A stretch of DNA of 64,000 bases from JBKBUF01 sp046290815. GTDB lineage: Bacteria > Bacteroidota > Bacteroidia > Cytophagales > Cytophagaceae. The notes under the pieces were generated by a model that did not search any database, was not told the origin of the DNA, and worked only from the letters and a program-made list of their open reading frames with translations. The DNA lies in assembly GCA_046290815.1 (NCBI GenBank), contig JBKBUF010000020.1, positions 1 through 64,000 on the forward strand. The letters are read 5' to 3'. The translations under genes and the position numbers were made by a program. Below are positions 35,473-43,701 of the stretch, one piece after another (within the stretch, counting starts at the first letter, position 1; each line of letters begins with the position of its first letter).

Positions 35473-35586
35473 AATCGAATTATAATAATTAACATAGGCG
35501 GTCATGAAAAATTAAATTTAAGACAGCCTGATACAATAAAATTTTTTCCTTGCCGTTGAACATTCAACTTTTTACAACTTATTTTT

Positions 35587-35600
35587 AGTTTACCTAAACT
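35587..35600. promoter_or_regulatory. Palindromic operator-like site
   Basis: AGTTTA-CC-TAAACT is a perfect 14-bp inverted repeat ending 5 bp before the ATG at 35606. Placement over the start region would suit a repressor site. The cognate regulator is unknown. Confidence 0.35.
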
Positions 35601-35605
35601 TTTTT

Positions 35606-36232
35606 ATGAAATTTTTTAGAAATCAAATCATTGTCGTATTTGTCGTATTCATATCATTTGCTTGCAGAAAAAAAGCTGAATCACCTGCAAAAACTTATGA
35701 CACCAGCATTTCTTTTGGAGCAGAAAGGTCTAACTCAGTAGAAAATTACACCAGTAAAGTCAGTTCGTTCGTCTTAAAAAACAAAGGAACCGGTTGGCTG
35801 CTGAATAGTGAAAATAAAATAGAGTTGACCAGAGAGGTAGAATACACTGTACAACTTGAAAATGGCCATATTATTACCTTCGGTTTTTGGTTTATAAAAC
35901 GAGAGATGGATGATTCCCAGCTTATACTCCTTGACCACGATTCTCTTTCTTATAATCGGAGATGGAATTATATAACAACAGATCTGGAAACAGAACGATT
36001 CTATAAAGGATTTGATGAGGCACGGGTTCTTGTTAACAACAATGTGATTTTCCATAACTCTCCCAATGAAAATTTTAAAATAGAGACAGAAAAGGTTATT
36101 GTTAATAACAAACAGCAAAGTTATGTTACTATATATTTTCAGGGGACTGCTTATGGATTCTATGACCCTTTCGGAGAGTTTCAGGAAGTGTTCCATTTTT
36201 CCGGAGGAACTTATAAAGGTATCTTGCCATAA
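35606..36232 (+). CDS. Putative lipoprotein of unknown function
   Basis: 208 residues. Signal FRNQIIVVFVVFISFAC with lipobox SFAC (Cys21). The mature part is beta-rich and polar, with ENYTSKVSSFVLKNKGTGWLLNSEN early and GFYDPFGEFQEVFHFSGGTYKG at the end. No family was recognised. It is preceded by 133 bp containing a palindrome, and followed by 84 bp before the acyltransferase gene, so it is probably its own transcription unit. Confidence 0.6.
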   Translation: MKFFRNQIIVVFVVFISFACRKKAESPAKTYDTSISFGAERSNSVENYTSKVSSFVLKNKGTGWLLNSENKIELTREVEYTVQLENGHIITFGFWFIKREMDDSQLILLDHDSLSYNRRWNYITTDLETERFYKGFDEARVLVNNNVIFHNSPNENFKIETEKVIVNNKQQSYVTIYFQGTAYGFYDPFGEFQEVFHFSGGTYKGILP

Positions 36233-36293
36233 TGAGAATACTAAGAAATTAGGGCCTTCCAAATAAACCCGGACAGGATAAGCCTAAAATGCT

Positions 36294-36301
36294 TATATTT
36301 G
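36294..36301 (+). promoter_or_regulatory. Bacteroidota -7 promoter element
   Basis: TATATTTG matches TAnnTTTG exactly, 15 nt before the ATG at 36317. The -33 box is not evident. Confidence 0.45.
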
Positions 36302-36316
36302 CTAAATTTTTCTTAA

Positions 36317-37189
36317 ATGCAAGCTATAAGCTTTTTTCTGGTTTATCCTTTCGTCTATTTAATTGCGTCACTTCCATTCAGATTATTATACCTTCTCTCA
36401 GACGTATTCTGCTATTTATTTATTCTGTCCGGTTATAGAAAAGGTGTAATTATCAATAACCTGAAGAATTCTTTTCCTGATAAAAGCCCTAAGGAAATCC
36501 AGGCTTTATATAAATCCTATATCAGTTACTTATGTGATATCGTACTGGAGACTTTTAAAACCTTGAAGATGACTGAGAAAGAAGCCCGTGAGCGTTGTGT
36601 TTTTCATAATACCCAATGGCTGGATCAGTATTACAAGGATGGCAAAAGCATCATTATAGTGATGGGTCATTATGGTAATTGGGAATGGGCAGGACCAAGT
36701 TTTACTTTAAATACGAAATTTCAATTGGTGGTGATTTACAGGCCACTATCGCACAAATATTTTGAGAATATGATGTCCAAAATGCGGACAAAATTCGGCA
36801 CCAAAATTACCCCGGTAAAAGATACCTTGAGAGACATGGTGGCTAACAGAAAACAAATAACTGCAACTGCATTTATTGCAGACCAGGCTGCTTCACCGGA
36901 GTTAGCTTACTGGACTACCTTCATGAACCAGGATACTGCAGTATTTACAGGGCCTGAAAAGCTTGCCAAAAAATTTAATTACCCGGTGGTATACATGAGT
37001 GTCAAAAGAGTTCGTAGAGGATATTATGAAATCCATCCAGAATTGCTTTTTGAAAACCCAAAGGACACTGCCGAAGATGAAATTTCAGAGACTTTCACCA
37101 AAAGGCTTGAGAAAGAGATCATAAAAGATCCTATTACCTGGTTGTGGTCGCACAAAAGATGGAAACATATCAAACCTGGAAACAGATAA
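36317..37189 (+). CDS. LpxL/HtrB-type lysophospholipid / lipid A acyltransferase
   Basis: 290 residues, normal length for the family. A membrane anchor (5-40) precedes the catalytic HX4E motif, MGHYGNWEW with His118 and Glu123. Further matches are VVIYRPLSHKYFENMM (block II), ADQAASPELAYWTTFMN (the D(Q/R) region of block III) and TGPEKLAKKFNYPVV. LpxL-like enzymes add a secondary acyl chain to lipid A on the inner face of the inner membrane; Bacteroidota usually keep one such gene. The fatty-acid desaturase follows 42 nt downstream, which hints at a shared role in envelope lipid composition. Confidence 0.9.
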   Translation: MQAISFFLVYPFVYLIASLPFRLLYLLSDVFCYLFILSGYRKGVIINNLKNSFPDKSPKEIQALYKSYISYLCDIVLETFKTLKMTEKEARERCVFHNTQWLDQYYKDGKSIIIVMGHYGNWEWAGPSFTLNTKFQLVVIYRPLSHKYFENMMSKMRTKFGTKITPVKDTLRDMVANRKQITATAFIADQAASPELAYWTTFMNQDTAVFTGPEKLAKKFNYPVVYMSVKRVRRGYYEIHPELLFENPKDTAEDEISETFTKRLEKEIIKDPITWLWSHKRWKHIKPGNR

Positions 37190-37231
37190 AAAAATTTTCG
37201 TAAATTTAATACCCTATTTCAATTACTATTA

Positions 37232-38206
37232 ATGCGTACAAGTAAAGAACTGATACTGGCAAGCAGGGAATTTGCGAAAGAAGACAGAAAAAAAAGCTGG
37301 AGTGAGACCTTTATTACCTTATTCTTATTGGGAACCGTATTGGCTTTAACCTTTATAGATGCACCTGTAGTCATCCGACTTTTCTTTTCAATTTTATGCA
37401 GCTTTCTTTATATCAGAATGTTTATAATTTACCATGACTATCAACATCATGCCATTCTGCAAAAATCAAGACTTGCAGAATTTTTAATGAAAGCTTACGG
37501 AATATATATTCTGACTCCACAAAATATCTGGAAGCGATCACACGACCATCATCATAACCATAATTCGAAACTCACTCTGATAGGTATAGGATCATATCCT
37601 ACTATATCTAAAAAACGTTTTTTAAGTCTTACACCCAGAGAGCAAAAAATTTATCTGATAAACAGACATCCACTAACCATTATACTGGGATATTTTACAC
37701 TATTTATCTATTGGCTGAATGTAAAATCATTTTACCAAAGTCCTAAAAAGCATTGGGATTCATTTCTTGCATTGGCTATTCATTTCACTGCCGGCACATT
37801 GATATTTGTTTATTTAGGTTGGGTCACTTTTCTTATAAGTTTCTTTATCCCGTATTTTGTTGCCTTCGCCATGGGATCATACCTATTCTATTGCCAGCAC
37901 AATTTCCCAACTGCTGTATTTTGTGAAAACCATGACTGGAAATATGATAAGGCAGCTTTGAATTCTACCAGTTTTATGGTAATGCCTAAATGGCTGACCT
38001 GGCTTACAGGTAACATAGGATACCACCACGTTCATCATTTAAATTCGCGTATACCATTTTATCGTCTTCCTGAAGCGATGGACAAAATGCCTGAACTACA
38101 GAATCCACCAACGACCTCCTGGAACCCAATTGAAATGTGGAGATGTTTCCGGGTGAAATTATGGGATGATGAAAACGGAAAGATGATCCGCCTGGATCAG
38201 ATGTAG
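37232..38206 (+). CDS. Membrane fatty-acid desaturase
   Basis: 324 residues. The three histidine boxes of acyl-lipid desaturases are present: HDYQHH (68-73), HDHHHNH (104-110) and HHVHH (265-269). They bind the di-iron centre that removes hydrogen from an acyl chain with O2. Hydrophobic helices at 28-63, 155-175 and 195-225 give the expected topology. Regioselectivity and acyl carrier cannot be read. It follows the LpxL-like gene on the same strand and probably shares its transcript. The enzyme needs oxygen, which fits an aerobic organism. Confidence 0.92.
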   Translation: MRTSKELILASREFAKEDRKKSWSETFITLFLLGTVLALTFIDAPVVIRLFFSILCSFLYIRMFIIYHDYQHHAILQKSRLAEFLMKAYGIYILTPQNIWKRSHDHHHNHNSKLTLIGIGSYPTISKKRFLSLTPREQKIYLINRHPLTIILGYFTLFIYWLNVKSFYQSPKKHWDSFLALAIHFTAGTLIFVYLGWVTFLISFFIPYFVAFAMGSYLFYCQHNFPTAVFCENHDWKYDKAALNSTSFMVMPKWLTWLTGNIGYHHVHHLNSRIPFYRLPEAMDKMPELQNPPTTSWNPIEMWRCFRVKLWDDENGKMIRLDQM

Positions 38207-38302
38207 GATTACCAGAAATTTTCCAGAAATAAAATAGATAGAACAAGGTTCGAAAAAATTTGATTTAGTTTTAAACTGTAGGGATAAGACATGTAATAAT
38301 CA

Positions 38303-38328
38303 TAGGGACAAGGGATGCCTTGTCCCTA
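38303..38328. repeat. Dispersed palindrome, copy 1, at a convergent gene end
   Basis: TAGGGACAAGG and CCTTGTCCCTA form an 11-bp perfect stem with a 4-base loop. The copy lies between the desaturase gene and the SGNH hydrolase gene, which point at each other, and is preceded by a degenerate half-copy (GTAGGGATAAG at 38279). A near-identical element is at 42429-42454. It can act as a bidirectional terminator. Confidence 0.8.
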
Positions 38329-38367
38329 CATAAACATTAGGAAATAAAATTCATCGCCCCGGCAATT

Positions 38368-39714
38368 TCATTCGGAAATTTTCATTTCCGATTTCTCATA
38401 CCCATCTGAATTAATCTTTATTATCAATGCATCACCTTCTGAACTCCGGCAATTACAATTGATCTGCATAATTCCTTCCTGAAGGAACAATCTTTCTTTC
38501 CAGTACATCTGTACACCATTTCTTGAGAAAATACCGATGGAAAAATTACCAGCCTTTTTTATATCCAGATTAAGAATTGAATCATTGAAGGATATAATAT
38601 TTACCCGGGCTTCATTTACCGGATTTGGTTTGTATGATGTTATCGTGTGTTCAATTGCTTCTGCTAATCGATTTGCAAGCTTTGCTGCACCTGACTCACT
38701 AAGATGCACAGGATCTCCTGATGCCAACATGCTGGCATCGCTCATTTCCGGCCCTTTAAACAAAAACAGTTTTTTGTCCGTAAACATCCTTTGTGTCACT
38801 ACCTCTTCCACCATTGTTCTAAATTGATCCAACGTATACGGAGCCGCACCACTTTGATCGGATGTATATAGCGGTGTTACACAATATATTTTTGCATCTG
38901 GCTGAAACTTCCTCAATGAATCTATCAGTCTTTCATATTGCACACGCTGTTGGTTTAAGGGGGTGCTAAGGTATTTCCAATCGTTAAAGCCAAGCTTTAC
39001 AGTTATCACATCCACTTTTTTTCCTTTTACATTCAAAGCCATGGCCCAACCTAATGTCGCACCGGCCACTGCAATATTATACAATTCCCAGTTCATTCTT
39101 TTTGAAAGTAAAAAAGGATAAGTTTTAGAAGAAGCAACATACTGCCCGGTACCGTGAGTAATTGAATTTCCTATAGAAACATAGACAGGCTTAATGTGCA
39201 CTGCAGGATCTTCAAGTACCTTCCCTTCTTCCAGCTCGAAGCCTATCAGATTCACCGCCCATAGATTTGGTAATACCACTTCAAATAATGTAGCAGAACT
39301 TTTAGGATTGTTGATTTCAAAAGATAGAGATGAAAAGCTAGCAATTTGAATACTATCTGCAAATACTGTAAATCCATTTGCAGGACTGGTACCTATAGTC
39401 CCTCCGCCTTCTCTTTTTTCAAATGTCATTTTTATTACAGGACTGGAAGTTTTAAATCTAACTCTTACTCCGCTCTGGGTAATTACCCATTGCCTTATCC
39501 ATGTACCATATATACCGGATTCCTGATTGTTATATACCTCCGGCCTGTGTCTATTGAATTCTACTTTGGCAGAAGATATTACCGGATAAAACAAACCATC
39601 ATATTTCAAATATTCATGGTTAAGCGGAACTGAATAGGTACCGGCATATACATTCACTGTTGCAAGGATAGCTACTATCACCTGCATAGCATTTTTGTAA
39701 ATAAAGCTGAACAT
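38368..39714 (-). CDS. SGNH/GDSL-family hydrolase, secreted
   Basis: 448 residues. Signal peptide 1-25 (from ATG 39714; a second ATG at residue 10 also leaves a signal). A beta-sandwich N-domain (about 60-165) precedes the SGNH domain (about 175-365): GNSITHG with Ser184, the AVAGAT Gly block, LGFND as the Asn block and SGDPVHLSE with the Asp/His pair near residue 345. The C-terminal 80 residues are beta-rich (ILNLDIKKAGNFSIGIFSRNG) and may be a diverged T9SS sorting domain. SGNH enzymes of this layout are usually carbohydrate esterases removing acetyl groups from polysaccharide. It starts 6 nt after the CE2-type gene and is co-transcribed with it. Confidence 0.83.
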   Translation of the reverse strand: MFSFIYKNAMQVIVAILATVNVYAGTYSVPLNHEYLKYDGLFYPVISSAKVEFNRHRPEVYNNQESGIYGTWIRQWVITQSGVRVRFKTSSPVIKMTFEKREGGGTIGTSPANGFTVFADSIQIASFSSLSFEINNPKSSATLFEVVLPNLWAVNLIGFELEEGKVLEDPAVHIKPVYVSIGNSITHGTGQYVASSKTYPFLLSKRMNWELYNIAVAGATLGWAMALNVKGKKVDVITVKLGFNDWKYLSTPLNQQRVQYERLIDSLRKFQPDAKIYCVTPLYTSDQSGAAPYTLDQFRTMVEEVVTQRMFTDKKLFLFKGPEMSDASMLASGDPVHLSESGAAKLANRLAEAIEHTITSYKPNPVNEARVNIISFNDSILNLDIKKAGNFSIGIFSRNGVQMYWKERLFLQEGIMQINCNCRSSEGDALIIKINSDGYEKSEMKISE

Positions 39715-39720
39715 GGTTAT

Positions 39721-41133
39721 TTACTTTTTAATCAGCTTTACAATGTTTCCATTTACATTAAGAAAATACATGCCGGGATTTAATTCATTCACCGTTCCAT
39801 ACTTACCTTGTCCATGTCTTAGTGCTACTCCATTAACATCGGATAATACCCAGGTAGTATGATCAGATAAACTTTCTCCTGCAATGTAAAATGAATCCTG
39901 AACAGGATTAGGATAAAGTTGCATCCTGGCCATTTCATATTCAGGCCCACCTGCAGAAGTAATTTTTCCGGTTGAAGGCAGGTATGAAGAAGCGGTTAGA
40001 CCTGTAATACTTTCAATAAAAGGGGTAATTTCTGTTACCATTTTATTGTGTGTTGCAATGGTAGGATGCCAATCTTCGCCATATGGTGCATCCTGTACAG
40101 TCAGTTCAAACTTATAAATCTTATTATCACCCTTATCATTAAAATGTTTTACAGTTGCGTTGATATAGTTTCTCCATCTGGTGAGATGTTTTAAGTTTTC
40201 AGGCCACCAATCAGATTTGCTGTTGCCAAATGTACATATAATTTTAGCATCGGGATAATGTCCTCTCAATGTATTGAGGAAGCTGATGTATGCATTCACA
40301 TAAGAGGCAGAGTCCAGCATAACTGGTGGATTTAAAGTTTCCTGAAACCAATCGTTAGTTCCGAGGTGAATTACAATAAGGTCAGGAATGTAATTGCTGA
40401 AATTCCATAAGGGGTTAGCCATTCCGGGTAATATTTTATTATACTCCTGAGGAATTACACCGGAAGTAGTGCCGGTATTGTTTCTGTACAAGCCTCTGCC
40501 ACTTATGGCCGTACAGTGGTATTGTGCATTAAAACGTTTTGCAAGTGTAGATCCCCAGGCCCGGTAGTTGTCTTCATTTTCTGACCTGAAACCGGTATTC
40601 GGACTATTGGTACTGATTTCATTCCCATAGCCACAGGTCCATGAGTCACCAATAAACTCCATTTTAAAGGATGATTTCTCGGGAAGGGGCATTAATGATG
40701 TATTATCAATAACAAAACCTTTGAACGAACTTTTACCCACAGTACTCTCTGTACGCTTAAACAATTCAACAGTATGTTGCACATTTGCAAGTCCGCTCGC
40801 AAGAGGATATAAAGTGTCTGTCGCAATTACCTTTAATACTTTTACAACCACACCATCAATAAATACATTGTAATAATTTGTAGTTGTATTTCCTCCGGAA
40901 CCATAATCTTTAATCACCGCTTTAACGCTGGTGCCGGTAAAGGATGCTTTAATGGATATACCGGGAAAAGAATAAGCAGGTGCCTTTGGGTTGGCAAAGT
41001 CGATCCTTCCCGTATATTGTATTAAAGGATCATCAGCCATAATATACTTTTCCTGATCCTGTGCAGTTAAGCCAGTGGTTACAGCAAGCTGTAAGGCGTA
41101 GGCTACAATTAATAATTGGTAAATTGTCTTCAT
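39721..41133 (-). CDS. CE2-type acetylxylan-esterase-like SGNH hydrolase with T9SS type A domain
   Basis: 470 residues. Signal peptide 1-24 (ends GLTAQ). An N-terminal jelly roll (30-150; IQYTGRIDF, YYNVFIDGVVVKVLK) is followed by the esterase domain (155-380): IGDSWTCGYG with nucleophile Ser164, HLGTNDW as the Asn block and EDWHPT with the catalytic His. A jelly roll ahead of an SGNH fold is the layout of carbohydrate esterase family 2. A type A sorting domain ends the protein (ARMQLYPNPVQDSFYI to GMYFLNVNGNIVKLIKK). It is first in the two-gene esterase operon, directly divergent from the membrane AraC gene. Removing acetyl groups from hemicellulose is the likely job. Confidence 0.88.
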   Translation of the reverse strand: MKTIYQLLIVAYALQLAVTTGLTAQDQEKYIMADDPLIQYTGRIDFANPKAPAYSFPGISIKASFTGTSVKAVIKDYGSGGNTTTNYYNVFIDGVVVKVLKVIATDTLYPLASGLANVQHTVELFKRTESTVGKSSFKGFVIDNTSLMPLPEKSSFKMEFIGDSWTCGYGNEISTNSPNTGFRSENEDNYRAWGSTLAKRFNAQYHCTAISGRGLYRNNTGTTSGVIPQEYNKILPGMANPLWNFSNYIPDLIVIHLGTNDWFQETLNPPVMLDSASYVNAYISFLNTLRGHYPDAKIICTFGNSKSDWWPENLKHLTRWRNYINATVKHFNDKGDNKIYKFELTVQDAPYGEDWHPTIATHNKMVTEITPFIESITGLTASSYLPSTGKITSAGGPEYEMARMQLYPNPVQDSFYIAGESLSDHTTWVLSDVNGVALRHGQGKYGTVNELNPGMYFLNVNGNIVKLIKK

Positions 41134-41156
41134 GGTTTTTTTGTTTGTTTAAGATC

Positions 41157-41164
41157 CAAACATA
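41157..41164 (-). promoter_or_regulatory. -7 promoter element of the esterase operon
   Basis: On the minus strand the sequence is TATGTTTG, an exact TAnnTTTG match, 24 nt before the ATG at 41133. A -33 box is not obvious, which would suit an activator-dependent promoter. Confidence 0.5.
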
Positions 41165-41229
41165 GCTTAACACCTAAAAAATGGATTTTCATAATCTGCG
41201 AAATCCTTGATTTTTATGTCAATTTTCCA

Positions 41230-41270
41230 CTTTTGCATGAAATGCAAAGTGGTATACGTAAAATGCAAAG
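41230..41270. promoter_or_regulatory. AraC-type operator candidate: direct repeats 21 bp apart
   Basis: ATGCAAAG occurs at 41242-41249 and 41263-41270, exactly 21 bp apart, and an inverted partner CTTTTGCAT lies at 41230-41238. Two helical turns between direct repeats is the usual geometry for an AraC-family dimer. The site lies between the divergent AraC gene and the esterase operon. Confidence 0.6.
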
Positions 41271-41315
41271 AAGCTATTGCCAATATTTTTCGTAATTTCA
41301 CCAAACAGCTAATGC

Positions 41316-42398
41316 ATGCAGAGAAACAGGAAACTTTTGCTTTTGCTTTTTTCCGGTAGCGTAGTACTGGCAGGGCTGCTTTCTTATTTTTTGAGATTTG
41401 ACAAAATTGAATTATTCCCGGATAAGTCAGACCGGGTTAAATTTGCAACCTACCATGAAGGATATGATCAGGATTATTCTTTTTCAGAAGCAAAATTAAA
41501 TAATGATGAAAGCATCTCCTTTCGCTACAGGTTAACCCAAAAATTGCAGGAGCCTTTCACAGCATTATTCTTTTATAAGAACAGCATTGAAAAATTATTC
41601 GATCTCTCGGCTTATAATTCAATCACATTGAATATAAAATCCGAAAAAGCAAAAAGGATACCTGTCACATTTACGCTGGATTATGAAGGACTAACAACAT
41701 ACAAAAATGATCTTTCCAACCTTCCATTCACCAAAGTAATTGATTATACAGGTGAAGGGGAATATTCCATCAGTTTCACGGAGTTTGAAATTCCAAGCTG
41801 GTGGCTAAGACATCATCAGATAAAAAAAGAGGAACTTACGAAAATAGATTTCAGAAGGGTAAACTATGTTGTAATAGGTAGTTGTCAGGTGCTGGAAGCC
41901 GGTGTTAATGATGAGATTATTGTAAAATCTGTTTCTTTTTCTTATAACAACAGTAATGAAATTAAAATTTTCGTTTTCCTATCCTTGCTGTTCTATGGCT
42001 CCTGTTTTTTGTGGTATTTTTATTTTAAGAGAAAAGTTGTTCTTATCCCTTATGTTCCAAAAGATACTTCCCTCGAGAAAAAAACATCAAAAATTGATTT
42101 GATTACCGGATTTATTTCAGTGAACTACTCTAACCCTGATCTGTCACTGGAAGAAATGCAAAAGGCAGTAGGTGTATCCTCCAGGGAAATTAGTAACCTC
42201 CTGAAGCAACATTATAACAGTTCCTTCAAATCTTATCTAAATACGATAAGACTTACTGAGGTAAAAAGACTTTTAAAAGAGACTACAAAACCTGTTTCCG
42301 AAATTGCATACGAAGCCGGGTATAATAATATTTCGCATTTCAACAGGGTGTTTAAAACGGAGACTGGAATGTCACCGAAGGAATACAGAGAAGGGTGA
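41316..42398 (+). CDS. Membrane-anchored AraC-family regulator with periplasmic beta-sandwich domain
   Basis: 360 residues. Transmembrane helices at about 6-26 and 217-236 enclose a periplasmic region (27-215) that is beta-rich and looks like a carbohydrate-binding or CIA30-like sandwich (FDLSAYNSITLNIKSEKAKRIPVTF, IDFRRVNYVVIG). The cytoplasmic tail (260-360) is an AraC double helix-turn-helix: LSLEEMQKAVGVSSREISNLLKQH and PVSEIAYEAGYNNISHFNRVFK ending in GMSPKEYR. It is divergent from two secreted esterases with a candidate operator between, so it probably senses a sugar or fragment in the periplasm and activates them directly, without a phosphorelay. Ligand unknown. Confidence 0.87.
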   Translation: MQRNRKLLLLLFSGSVVLAGLLSYFLRFDKIELFPDKSDRVKFATYHEGYDQDYSFSEAKLNNDESISFRYRLTQKLQEPFTALFFYKNSIEKLFDLSAYNSITLNIKSEKAKRIPVTFTLDYEGLTTYKNDLSNLPFTKVIDYTGEGEYSISFTEFEIPSWWLRHHQIKKEELTKIDFRRVNYVVIGSCQVLEAGVNDEIIVKSVSFSYNNSNEIKIFVFLSLLFYGSCFLWYFYFKRKVVLIPYVPKDTSLEKKTSKIDLITGFISVNYSNPDLSLEEMQKAVGVSSREISNLLKQHYNSSFKSYLNTIRLTEVKRLLKETTKPVSEIAYEAGYNNISHFNRVFKTETGMSPKEYREG

Positions 42399-42428
42399 TT
42401 ATGATTTGTAGAGGACAGGGCATTATTA

Positions 42429-42454
42429 TAGGGACAAGGAATGCCTTGTCCCTA
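42429..42454. repeat. Dispersed palindrome, copy 2, at a convergent gene end
   Basis: The same TAGGGACAAGG / CCTTGTCCCTA hairpin as at 38303-38328, differing in the loop. Again it sits between two convergent genes (AraC and the outer-membrane protein), preceded by a related GTAGAGGACAGGG half-copy. Confidence 0.8.
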
Positions 42455-42479
42455 CAAACAAAAATCATTAACGAACCTG

Positions 42480-43094
42480 TTACAATTTCAATGATATACC
42501 TATAGTTGCAAAACTAACGGTATGAAATATATCCGCTCTTGCTTCAGCATACACACCAAATCCACGCGTAAAGAAATACCTTGCGCCAACCATAGGTCCT
42601 AAAGCAGGACCACCTGCATAGTAGCTGTCATAATGACGCTGGTCGCTATTCCTTGATTTGAAGTAATTGTCCAACCCCAAATACACGCCTCCATATAAAT
42701 GTAGTTCTTCAGGTATTCTTGTTCTGGCAACATCATTCAAAAAAGGAGTAAGGTGGAAAGCCGCTCTACCGCCAATTCCCCACCATGTCTCTCTTACCCT
42801 CCAGTTGGTTCCCCAATGGCCATCTACCCAACCATTACCTGCAAAGCTTCTGGAAAATAAATATGAGTAGGCTCCTATACTTACATAATCATGGATACCA
42901 TAATCGAAGGACATAAATACCGGAGGAAAAAAACCTGTGCTGCTAAGGTGTCCGAAATAATTTCCCGGATACCTCACTGCCGCTAATCCTGCCTGAAATA
43001 CTTTATCACCTTCACCTTTAAATCCCTGTGCATAGCCATAATTACATATAAGCATTCCACAGAGTAAACCTGTTAATACTAATAACTTCTTCAT
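42480..43094 (-). CDS. Predicted outer-membrane beta-barrel protein
   Basis: 204 residues. Signal peptide 1-22 (ends YGYAQ). The mature chain is made of aromatic-rich alternating strands (PPVFMSFDYGIHDYVSIGAYSY, TWWGIGGRAAFHL, LHLYGGVYLGLDNY, GFGVYAEARADIF) with a C-terminal strand VSFATIGISLKL, typical of small 8-stranded barrels. No specific family was recognised. It is a single gene with a good promoter and ends at the palindromic repeat. Confidence 0.7.
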   Translation of the reverse strand: MKKLLVLTGLLCGMLICNYGYAQGFKGEGDKVFQAGLAAVRYPGNYFGHLSSTGFFPPVFMSFDYGIHDYVSIGAYSYLFSRSFAGNGWVDGHWGTNWRVRETWWGIGGRAAFHLTPFLNDVARTRIPEELHLYGGVYLGLDNYFKSRNSDQRHYDSYYAGGPALGPMVGARYFFTRGFGVYAEARADIFHTVSFATIGISLKL

Positions 43095-43129
43095 AATCTA
43101 TTGTATATTTTGTTTTCTTGTTTTCGCAG

Positions 43130-43159
43130 CAAATATAATGTGAAAGCTTTGTTAGGCAA
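43130..43159 (-). promoter_or_regulatory. Promoter of the outer-membrane protein gene
   Basis: On the minus strand a TTG (43159-43157) is followed after 19 nt by TATATTTG (43137-43130). Spacing and both boxes fit the Bacteroidota TTG-N19-TAnnTTTG promoter; the ATG is 36 nt further. Confidence 0.65.
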
Positions 43160-43170
43160 TACAGTAGTAA

Positions 43171-43560
43171 TTAATCCTTGAGTATTGGCACAGGCTTTTT
43201 ATCTTCACCAATCGCAACCATAGTAAAGACACCTTCAACAGCTTTTTCCCTGTAATCGGAATACATTTCTTCTACAAAAATTTCAACTTTTACTTTTACG
43301 CTCGTCTTTCCAACCTTTGCAATACTACCTACAATCTCCACTATAGTGCCAGCCGGGATGGGAATCTTAAAATCAATCTGGTTGGTAGATACTGTAACTA
43401 ACCTCTGCCTGCAAAATCTGGTAGCGGTTATGAATGCTACTTCGTCCATATAAGACAGGGCAGTACCACCAAACAAAGTATCATAATGATTTACAGTATT
43501 TGGAAAAATGGCCTTATACTGCCGAGTCACTGAATGTTCTATTCTTTCCTGGAGTGTCAT
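43171..43560 (-). CDS. YciA-type acyl-CoA thioesterase (hotdog fold)
   Basis: 129 residues, the usual single hotdog length. The helix NTVNHYDTLFGGTALSYMDEVAFITATRFCR is the conserved hotdog helix with the catalytic Asp in MDE, followed by strands VTVSTNQIDFKIPIPAGTIVEIVG and VKVKVEIFVEE. Such enzymes hydrolyse acyl-CoA to fatty acid and CoA in the cytoplasm. It is a single gene, divergent from the TonB receptor. Confidence 0.9.
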   Translation of the reverse strand: MTLQERIEHSVTRQYKAIFPNTVNHYDTLFGGTALSYMDEVAFITATRFCRQRLVTVSTNQIDFKIPIPAGTIVEIVGSIAKVGKTSVKVKVEIFVEEMYSDYREKAVEGVFTMVAIGEDKKPVPILKD

Positions 43561-43618
43561 ATTTATCAGTTTTTCGATAATTAAGGCATTTCATAATGCA
43601 ATTCAAACATTTGTAAAC

Positions 43619-43638
43619 TTTTTAGGTTAGTCTAAAAA
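43619..43638. promoter_or_regulatory. DtxR/MntR-like operator candidate ahead of the TonB receptor
   Basis: TTTTTAG (43619-43625) and CTAAAAA (43632-43638) are inverted repeats, and the first half TTAGGTTAG followed by CTAA matches most of the DtxR-type box TTAGGTTAGSCTAACCTAA. It lies 29 bp ahead of the -7 element. Confidence 0.45.
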
Positions 43639-43666
43639 TAATTTTCAAATAATCTAAAATATTATT

Positions 43667-43674
43667 TAAATTTG
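43667..43674 (+). promoter_or_regulatory. -7 promoter element of the TonB receptor gene
   Basis: TAAATTTG is an exact TAnnTTTG match, 27 nt before the ATG at 43702. Confidence 0.5.
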
Positions 43675-43701
43675 CTTAATCTTTTTTTTAGAGCTCCAAA
43701 A

